From positions 1 to 11,018 of the forward strand of contig JAHIZR010000003.1 in assembly GCA_018814465.1 (NCBI GenBank): a stretch of DNA of 11,018 nucleotides. Reading direction: 5' to 3'. The position numbers were made by a program, and so were the translations under genes. Shown one piece after another: positions 6,957-11,018 of this stretch. Below the pieces are notes generated by a model. That model searched no databases. It saw only the letters and a program-made list of their open reading frames with translations, and was not told the DNA's origin. Positions within the stretch are counted from its first letter, which is position 1; the number at the start of each line of letters is the position of its first letter. The stretch is from a bacterium. Its GTDB lineage: Bacteria; Electryoneota; RPQS01.

Positions 6957-8117
6957 TCAGCGGTCTATGTCCGGAATTACGATGTCAAGGCTGGAGGCGA
7001 TTGCCACCAAGTCGGCGATCTTCCAACCCTTCGCGATCTTGGTCAGACACCACAAGTTGTTAAAATTCGGAGTACGAAGATGGAAACGGTAAGGCTTATC
7101 CTTGCCGTCCGATACGATAAAACAGCCGATAACACCGCGCGCGGTCTCAAGATGACCGTAGTAGCGTCCCTCCGGCGGCTTAATGGCTTTAGCCACCTTC
7201 ACCGTCATATAATCGCCTTCGGGAATATTGTCAATCAACTGCTCGATAATCTTTACCGACTCGCGCATCTCCATCACGCGAACGATATAGCGATCCCAAC
7301 TGTCGCCCGCCTGACCGACGGCAACATCGAACTCGACTTTGCCATAGACACCGTAAGGCTCGATCTTGCGCAGATCATATGGCACTCCCGACGCGCGCAG
7401 TACCGGGCCCGTTGTCCCGAATGAGATCGCGTCTTCCGCCGACAGAATACCGATATTCACCAGACGCTTCTGGATAATTGCGTTGCCGCTCACCAGCTCG
7501 TCGTATTCGTCGATCTTTGGCTTCAGGTATTCCAGAAACTCTTTGGTGCGTTTCACGAAGTTCGGATGAATATCGTTCATCAAACCGCCCGGCTGAATGT
7601 AATTCATCGTCAGCCGCGCGCCGATGGTCTCCTCAAAGATATCCGTCGCGTATTCCCGGTCCCGGAAACCATAGAGGAACGGAGTGAAAGCGCCGAGATC
7701 CATGCCGATCACGCCCCACCACAGCGTATGGCTTTGCAGCCGCTGCAGCTCGGCCATGATCGTGCGGATATACTCGATGCGGTCGTTGGTCTCGATACCC
7801 GCGGCGCGTTCCACCACCATCGAAACCACCCAGTTGTTCATGAGGGCGGAAAGATAGTCCAACCGATCCACTAAGTGAATCGTCTGGCGGTAGCTTGAGT
7901 TCTCGCCGATCTTCTCGATACCGCGATGAATATAGCCCAGCACCGGAATCACTTCGCGCACGTTCTCACCGTCCAGCCTTAACAGCAGCCGGAGCACGCC
8001 ATGGGTCGCGGGATGCTGCGGCCCCATGTTGATAAAGTATTCCTGTGTGGAAAGGGGACTGTCGGCCCCCGGAGGAGGCAGAGTGAGATCGTCGAGGGTT
8101 TTTACTTTTACGCTCAT
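6957..8117 (-). CDS. nuoD: NADH-quinone oxidoreductase subunit D (49 kDa type)
   Basis: NuoD, related to the large subunit of [NiFe] hydrogenases, forms the quinone-reduction site together with NuoB. From the ATG start the protein has 386 residues. The N-terminal signature NMGPQHPATHGVLRLLLRLDGE (about 30-51) contains the quinone-site histidine H35 and H39. GYIHRGIEKIGE follows at 61-72, and RLDYLSALMNN contains Y88, equivalent to the quinone-site tyrosine. Later segments are TLWWGVIGMDLGAFTPFLYG, GPVLRASGVPYDLRK and GDSWDRYIVRVMEM. The C-terminus ends in the family-typical SLDIVIPDIDR. It lacks the hydrogenase metal-binding cysteines, as expected for complex I. NuoC is separate, not fused as in E. 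coli. The ATG at 8117 is preferred; an in-frame TTG at 8126 would add three residues. The Shine-Dalgarno signal is weak for either. The nuoC stop is 24 bp upstream of the ATG. Confidence 0.97.
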   Translation of the reverse strand: MSVKVKTLDDLTLPPPGADSPLSTQEYFINMGPQHPATHGVLRLLLRLDGENVREVIPVLGYIHRGIEKIGENSSYRQTIHLVDRLDYLSALMNNWVVSMVVERAAGIETNDRIEYIRTIMAELQRLQSHTLWWGVIGMDLGAFTPFLYGFRDREYATDIFEETIGARLTMNYIQPGGLMNDIHPNFVKRTKEFLEYLKPKIDEYDELVSGNAIIQKRLVNIGILSAEDAISFGTTGPVLRASGVPYDLRKIEPYGVYGKVEFDVAVGQAGDSWDRYIVRVMEMRESVKIIEQLIDNIPEGDYMTVKVAKAIKPPEGRYYGHLETARGVIGCFIVSDGKDKPYRFHLRTPNFNNLWCLTKIAKGWKIADLVAIASSLDIVIPDIDR

Positions 8118-8141
8118 ATTGTTCAAATTCCAGTCGGGGAC

Positions 8142-8606
8142 TTATTCCATTGTAAGCATGAAGTCGTCCCGGTAGTCCTTGCGTAAAGGATGTCCCTGCC
8201 AGTCGTCTTCCAAAAACAGACGGCGCAGATCGGGATGGTTATCATAAAGAACACCGAATAGATCGTAAACTTCCCGCTCGTGCCACTGCGCGATCCGCCA
8301 GACGGAGGAGACCGACGGCACCACGGGATGCTCCCGGTCAACCTTGACCGACAGCATTAAATAATGATGGAACTTCGTCGAGTACAACTGATAGATCAAC
8401 TCGAACTTGCCGTCGTCAATGCGGTCAATCGCCGTATGCGCGCAAAGCATGTCGAAGGCAAAGTCATCTGTGTCATGAAGCAGCTTCGCAGCTTCAGGCA
8501 AATGAGCCGGGGGAAGTTCGATCGCGGGGCGGTCAACTCCTTCTTCAATCACCTTGGCATTCGGAATCAAAGCGGTAATCGTTTCCAGCAGGGCGGCTTT
8601 TTCCAT
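8142..8606 (-). CDS. nuoC: NADH-quinone oxidoreductase subunit C (30 kDa type)
   Basis: NuoC is a peripheral structural subunit of the connecting module that packs against NuoD. The 154-residue protein has the 30 kDa family signature in the C-terminal half: VWRIAQWHEREVYDLFGV at 102-119, then HPDLRRLFLEDDWQGHPLRKDY at 124-145. The N-terminal half is the variable alpha/beta domain. The ATG at 8606 directly abuts the nuoB stop (TAG at 8607-8609), and AGGAAG lies 4 nt upstream within the last codons of nuoB, so translation is probably coupled. It ends shortly after the signature, without fusion to NuoD. Confidence 0.97.
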   Translation of the reverse strand: MEKAALLETITALIPNAKVIEEGVDRPAIELPPAHLPEAAKLLHDTDDFAFDMLCAHTAIDRIDDGKFELIYQLYSTKFHHYLMLSVKVDREHPVVPSVSSVWRIAQWHEREVYDLFGVLYDNHPDLRRLFLEDDWQGHPLRKDYRDDFMLTME

Positions 8607-9260
8607 CTATCTTCCTCGCATGAATTCGGTTGAATCGCCCTTCAGCGGATCCTTCACAATTGCCTGCTGCTCCAACAGCTTGGCCATCTCTTCCTTGATC
8701 TCATCGATCGACATGTTCGGAGGGAGCGCCGCCGTCACCGGTTTGCGGCGATAGCCCGGCTTGCCGATGGTTTCCTCTTCCTGAATCAGCTTCTGCAAAG
8801 TCAGAATGCCGTAAAACAACGCTTCAGGACGGGGAGGACAGCCCGGCACGAATACATCCACCGGAACAACATCACTGATACCGCGGAGAGTAGTGTAGGA
8901 ATGATAAATGAAGGGACCACCGGAAATCGTACAAGATCCGGTGGCGATCACGTAGCGGGGTTCCGCCATCTGCTCATAGAGACGGCGCAGCACGGGAGCC
9001 ATCCGCTTGACAATGGTTCCCGCCACAATTAAAAGATCCGCCTGGCGGGGAGTGGCTCGCACTACCTCGGCTCCGAAGCGCGAAATATCATGCCGCGATG
9101 CGCCCGTCGCCATCATCATCTCGATAGCGCAGCAACTGGTTCCAAAGGTTAACGGCCACAAACTATTTTTACGAGCCCAACTGACAACATCGTCAAGCGT
9201 AGTCAGCAGGAAGTTGCTGTTCGAATCTCCCGGGGCAGGAGCAGTTTGTTCTATACCCAA
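8607..9260 (-). CDS. nuoB: NADH-quinone oxidoreductase subunit B ([4Fe-4S] N2 subunit)
   Basis: NuoB carries cluster N2, the last Fe-S centre before quinone, and is related to the small subunit of [NiFe] hydrogenases. Numbered from the preferred TTG start, the ligands are the tandem C43-C44 (GTSCCAIEMM), C110 (GSCTISGGPF) and C141 (PGCPPRPEAL). The form SCTISGGPF resembles that of Bacteroidetes and their relatives. After the last ligand a charged, probably helical tail of roughly 75 residues continues, including KLIQEEE and IDEIKEEMAKLLEQQ, longer than in minimal homologues. I chose TTG at 9260 because AAGGAG sits exactly 7 nt upstream and because it yields a typical N-terminus (MGIEQ). An in-frame TTG at 9281 would lengthen the protein by 7 residues but has no ribosome site. 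With the chosen start the gene overlaps the end of nuoA by 10 bp. Confidence 0.95.
   Translation of the reverse strand: MGIEQTAPAPGDSNSNFLLTTLDDVVSWARKNSLWPLTFGTSCCAIEMMMATGASRHDISRFGAEVVRATPRQADLLIVAGTIVKRMAPVLRRLYEQMAEPRYVIATGSCTISGGPFIYHSYTTLRGISDVVPVDVFVPGCPPRPEALFYGILTLQKLIQEEETIGKPGYRRKPVTAALPPNMSIDEIKEEMAKLLEQQAIVKDPLKGDSTEFMRGR
8611..8616 (-). promoter_or_regulatory. Ribosome binding site of nuoC
   Basis: AGGAAG on the minus strand, in the last codons of nuoB, lies 4 nt upstream of the nuoC ATG. nuoC begins right after the nuoB stop, so ribosomes finishing nuoB probably feed nuoC. Confidence 0.6.
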
Positions 9261-9601
9261 TTGATCACTCCTTTTTTCCAAGCATATATCAGCCCCAGGA
9301 ATAAAATGAAGATAAAGATTCCGATTTCAATCAAGCCCGCCAGCCCGACCGAGCGAAAGACGACCGCTCCCGGAAACAGAAAGGCCGCTTCCACATCGAA
9401 AATCAAAAACAACAATCCGATCAGGTAATAACCGACATTGAACTGAATCCACGACGGACCGATCGTCTTCTGACCGCTCTCATAGGTCGTGTTCTTCATG
9501 CCGCCGGGATGATAGGGAGCCAGAATCCGCGAAATAATCAGCGAGGCCGCTACCATCACGAAGGCCAGTCCGATGATGACAAAAACAAGAATATAATCCA
9601 T
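9251..9601 (-). CDS. nuoA: NADH-quinone oxidoreductase subunit A
   Basis: NuoA is a three-helix membrane subunit at the junction of the peripheral and membrane arms. The 116-residue protein has a first hydrophobic helix (about 4-24), then the hydrophilic loop with the family motif YESG (residues 40-43, where many homologues have YECG), and a second helix with GYYLIGLLFLIFDVEAAFLFP (about 57-77), in which the FDVE acidic pair is highly conserved. A third helix follows near 88-106. The ATG at 9601 has no convincing Shine-Dalgarno sequence. It lies 24 bp after the korB stop with no hairpin between them, so it is probably read from the same transcript. Its end contains the ribosome site and the TTG start of nuoB. 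Confidence 0.96.
   Translation of the reverse strand: MDYILVFVIIGLAFVMVAASLIISRILAPYHPGGMKNTTYESGQKTIGPSWIQFNVGYYLIGLLFLIFDVEAAFLFPGAVVFRSVGLAGLIEIGIFIFILFLGLIYAWKKGVINWV
9268..9273 (-). promoter_or_regulatory. Ribosome binding site deciding the nuoB TTG start
   Basis: AAGGAG on the minus strand, within the last codons of nuoA, ends 7 nt before the TTG at 9260. This spacing favours the TTG at 9260 over the upstream in-frame TTG at 9281, which lies before the site rather than after it. Confidence 0.7.
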
Positions 9602-9625
9602 AACAACCGCTGTGAAGGTTATTCG

Positions 9626-10684
9626 TTAAACGGAGTGAGATCGTCCGTCTTCATCCACAATCCACATATCGCCGCTGAACAGCAGCTTCTTCAGATCCGG
9701 CGCGCCCAGCTGCTCTTCGGCGCGCTTCTCCTGGGCGCGAACTTCTATCTCATAGGTCGGCGCGTCCACCGAACGGAAAATCCCGAGCGGCACCGGAGCT
9801 TCCGGATACTGGAACTGGGACAGCAAATAGGCCAGCGTCGAACTGGGATTGTAGACGTCGTGAACCAGCAAATCGTGCTCGGTGAAGCCGCTCTCTCCGA
9901 TCTTCACGATGCGCATATCCGCGCCGTGCAGAAGGATGCCTTTGTCGCGATTCTTTCCGAAGATCAACGGTTTTCCGTGCTCAAGTATCAGAGTGGTGTC
10001 GTCTCTGGTCTTCTTGTCCGTCAGCGGGGCGTAAACGCCGTCATTGAAGATCATGCAGTTCTCAAGAATCTCAATGAAGGATACACCATCATGTTTCGCC
10101 GCCGCGTACATCACCTCTTCCATCATCTTGACATCCCGATCCGTTACTCGGGCCACGAAAGTCGCGCCCGAGGCAATCGCCATCGAACAGGGGTGGAAGG
10201 GAGCTTCGATCGTTCCCAAAGGCGACGTCTTGGTCATCGTTCCCGCCGGAGAAGTCGGCGAAGCCTGCCCCTTCGTCAATCCGTAAATCTGATTGTTGAA
10301 GAGCATTACATTTATATCGGGATTGCGGCGCATCAAATGAATAAAATGATTGCCGCCGATCGACAGCGCGTCGCCGTCGCCGGTCACGACCCAAACCGAG
10401 AGATTCGGATTGGCCAGCTTGATTCCCAACGCCACCGCCGGTGCGCGCCCATGAATCGAGTGAACGCCGTAGGTATCCGCATAATAGGGAAGTCGCGACG
10501 AACACCCAATCCCGGATACGATGACGAATTCTTCTTTGGGATAGCCTAATCTGGGCAGAACATTCGTCCAGGCCTTAAAGATCGCGTGACAGCCGCAGCC
10601 CGCGCACCAGCGCGGTTCGATCTCGCTTAAAAAATCCTGACGGGTCAGCGTCGGTTCAAGCTGTTCTACGGGAAGACTACTCAT
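9626..10684 (-). CDS. korB: 2-oxoacid (probably 2-oxoglutarate):ferredoxin oxidoreductase, beta subunit
   Basis: The beta subunit binds thiamine diphosphate and one [4Fe-4S] cluster, and with KorA converts a 2-oxoacid plus CoA into acyl-CoA, CO2 and reduced ferredoxin. The 352-residue protein has candidate cluster ligands C27 and C30 (RWCAGCGCHAI), C61 (SGIGCSSR) and C210 (ENCMIFND); C32 is an extra cysteine. The TPP/Mg motif starts at GDGD (102-105), continues with SIGGNHFIH (108-116) and ends in FNNQIYGLTKGQASPTS (129-145). HGRAPAVALGIKLANP (78-93) is also typical. The length and the GGNHFIH and LEHGKPLIFG segments fit the two-subunit KorAB type known from Bacteroidetes and actinobacteria. 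Substrate cannot be fixed from sequence alone; pyruvate or branched-chain oxoacids are possible. The ATG at 10684 overlaps the korA stop by 8 bp and has GGAGGAGG 5 nt upstream, so it is coupled to korA. nuoA follows after 24 bp. Confidence 0.95.
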   Translation of the reverse strand: MSSLPVEQLEPTLTRQDFLSEIEPRWCAGCGCHAIFKAWTNVLPRLGYPKEEFVIVSGIGCSSRLPYYADTYGVHSIHGRAPAVALGIKLANPNLSVWVVTGDGDALSIGGNHFIHLMRRNPDINVMLFNNQIYGLTKGQASPTSPAGTMTKTSPLGTIEAPFHPCSMAIASGATFVARVTDRDVKMMEEVMYAAAKHDGVSFIEILENCMIFNDGVYAPLTDKKTRDDTTLILEHGKPLIFGKNRDKGILLHGADMRIVKIGESGFTEHDLLVHDVYNPSSTLAYLLSQFQYPEAPVPLGIFRSVDAPTYEIEVRAQEKRAEEQLGAPDLKKLLFSGDMWIVDEDGRSHSV

Positions 10685-11018
10685 GATCGCCTCCTCCCAG
10701 GATTTCTTTGATCTTGTCTTCTATCTCGGAAACCGAGAACGGCAGCCCCTTGACCTTATGCATACCGATCGTGTTGATCTTGTATCTGGCTTGAATCAGC
10801 AGCTGCAGTTGGCCGTTATTGTTTTCAGGGATCAGCACATACTTGAATTTTTTCAGAATCGGACCTAAGTCACTCGGCATCGGATTGAGATAACGCAGGT
10901 GTACGCAGGCAACGGGAACGCCTTGCTCTTCCAGATTCTGCACCGCCTGCCGAATCGAACCATAAGTGCTTCCCCAACCCAGCACCAGCAATTCCGCGTC
11001 CATCTTGCCGATGATCGC
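10677..11018 (-). CDS. korA: 2-oxoacid:ferredoxin oxidoreductase, alpha subunit (C-terminal end only)
   Basis: The reading frame is open to the window edge, and 113 residues remain before the TAG stop. They match the C-terminal, transketolase-C-like domain of KorA: LLVLGWGSTYGSIRQAV near the beginning, then HLRYLNPMP, the segment VLIPENNNGQLQLLIQARY, and a final KVKGLPFSVSEIEDKIKEIL. This domain helps form the active-site interface with KorB. In two-subunit enzymes KorA is usually a fused gamma-alpha chain of about 600 residues, so most of the gene lies upstream of the window. No ferredoxin (delta) gene is seen between korA and korB. The pairing with korB (8 bp overlap) supports the assignment. 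Whether the N-terminal gamma domain is present cannot be seen. Confidence 0.9.
   Translation of the reverse strand, partial: AIIGKMDAELLVLGWGSTYGSIRQAVQNLEEQGVPVACVHLRYLNPMPSDLGPILKKFKYVLIPENNNGQLQLLIQARYKINTIGMHKVKGLPFSVSEIEDKIKEILGGGDHE
10690..10697 (-). promoter_or_regulatory. Ribosome binding site of korB
   Basis: GGAGGAGG on the minus strand lies 5 nt upstream of the korB ATG and inside the last codons of korA. It is one of the strongest Shine-Dalgarno sequences in the window and supports this korB start and translational coupling with korA. Confidence 0.8.

Larger units (their letters stand above)
1..11018 (-). other. Apparent single operon korA-korB-nuoABCDHIJKLMN (continues beyond both ends)
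   Basis: Thirteen genes lie on one strand. Junctions, in transcription order, are: 8 bp overlap (korA/korB), 24 bp (korB/nuoA), 10 bp overlap (nuoA/nuoB), 0 bp (nuoB/nuoC), 24 bp (nuoC/nuoD), 5 bp (nuoD/nuoH), 19 bp (nuoH/nuoI), 6 bp (nuoI/nuoJ), 4 bp overlap (nuoJ/nuoK), 6 bp (nuoK/nuoL), 26 bp (nuoL/nuoM) and 19 bp (nuoM/nuoN). No spacer is long enough for a usual promoter, and none contains a hairpin followed by a T-run. The promoter must lie upstream of korA, outside the window, or inside a coding region where I cannot recognise it. Confidence 0.8.

Noticed and set aside
6939..7424. 161-codon plus-strand open frame opposite nuoD
   Set aside because: It is codon-aligned with nuoD on the opposite strand, has no family resemblance and no context as a gene; a shadow of nuoD.
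9602..9610. Shared GCGGTTGTT upstream of nuoA and also upstream of nuoN (645-653)
   Set aside because: A nine-base match in two short spacers is weak, lies at different distances from the two starts and shows no symmetry; most likely chance.
9509..10549. 346-codon open frame on the plus strand opposite korB and nuoA
   Set aside because: It is codon-aligned with korB and explained by the same avoidance of TTA/CTA/TCA. Its product has low-complexity Arg-rich stretches, and korB carries all family motifs.
1..11018. Mobile elements, CRISPR arrays, tRNA or rRNA genes, terminators
   Set aside because: I looked on both strands and saw no transposase-like protein, direct-repeat array, inverted-repeat borders, RNA gene or hairpin plus T-run; nearly all bases are coding.

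Overview
The window is one uninterrupted, densely packed minus-strand gene cluster with no plus-strand gene that I can support. Read in the direction of transcription (high to low coordinates) it encodes: the C-terminal end of a 2-oxoacid:ferredoxin oxidoreductase alpha subunit (korA, cut by the window edge), the complete beta subunit (korB), and then nuoA-B-C-D-H-I-J-K-L-M, followed by the N-terminal part of nuoN (cut by the other edge). Spacers range from overlaps to 26 bp, and I see no terminator or internal promoter.

The complex I genes follow the classical order, but the NADH-oxidising module (nuoE, nuoF, nuoG) is absent between nuoD and nuoH, which are only 5 bp apart. The locus therefore encodes an 11-subunit type complex I: the quinone-reducing connecting module (NuoB, C, D, I) plus the membrane arm (NuoA, H, J, K, L, M, N). 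NuoC and NuoD are separate proteins. Such 11-subunit complexes occur in cyanobacteria, Chlorobi and Bacteroidetes relatives and some archaea, where the electron donor is ferredoxin or unknown. Here the two-subunit KorAB enzyme lies directly upstream in the same apparent operon. This suggests, without proving, the route 2-oxoglutarate (or another 2-oxoacid) + CoA -> KorAB -> reduced ferredoxin -> NuoI/NuoB Fe-S chain -> quinone, with ion pumping by the membrane arm.

Organism: a bacterium with moderately GC-rich coding DNA (by eye; not counted) that avoids TTA, CTA and TCA codons in several of these genes. The gene order, the missing NADH module and the style of KorB and NuoM sequences resemble lineages around the Bacteroidetes/Chlorobi (FCB) assemblage or related uncultured phyla. 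This placement is tentative.

The most notable points are the kor-nuo linkage; a NuoM in which the otherwise strongly conserved transmembrane-helix-7 lysine is a leucine, while NuoL and NuoN keep theirs; a NuoI with extra N- and C-terminal segments; and a nuoB start best explained as TTG inside nuoA.
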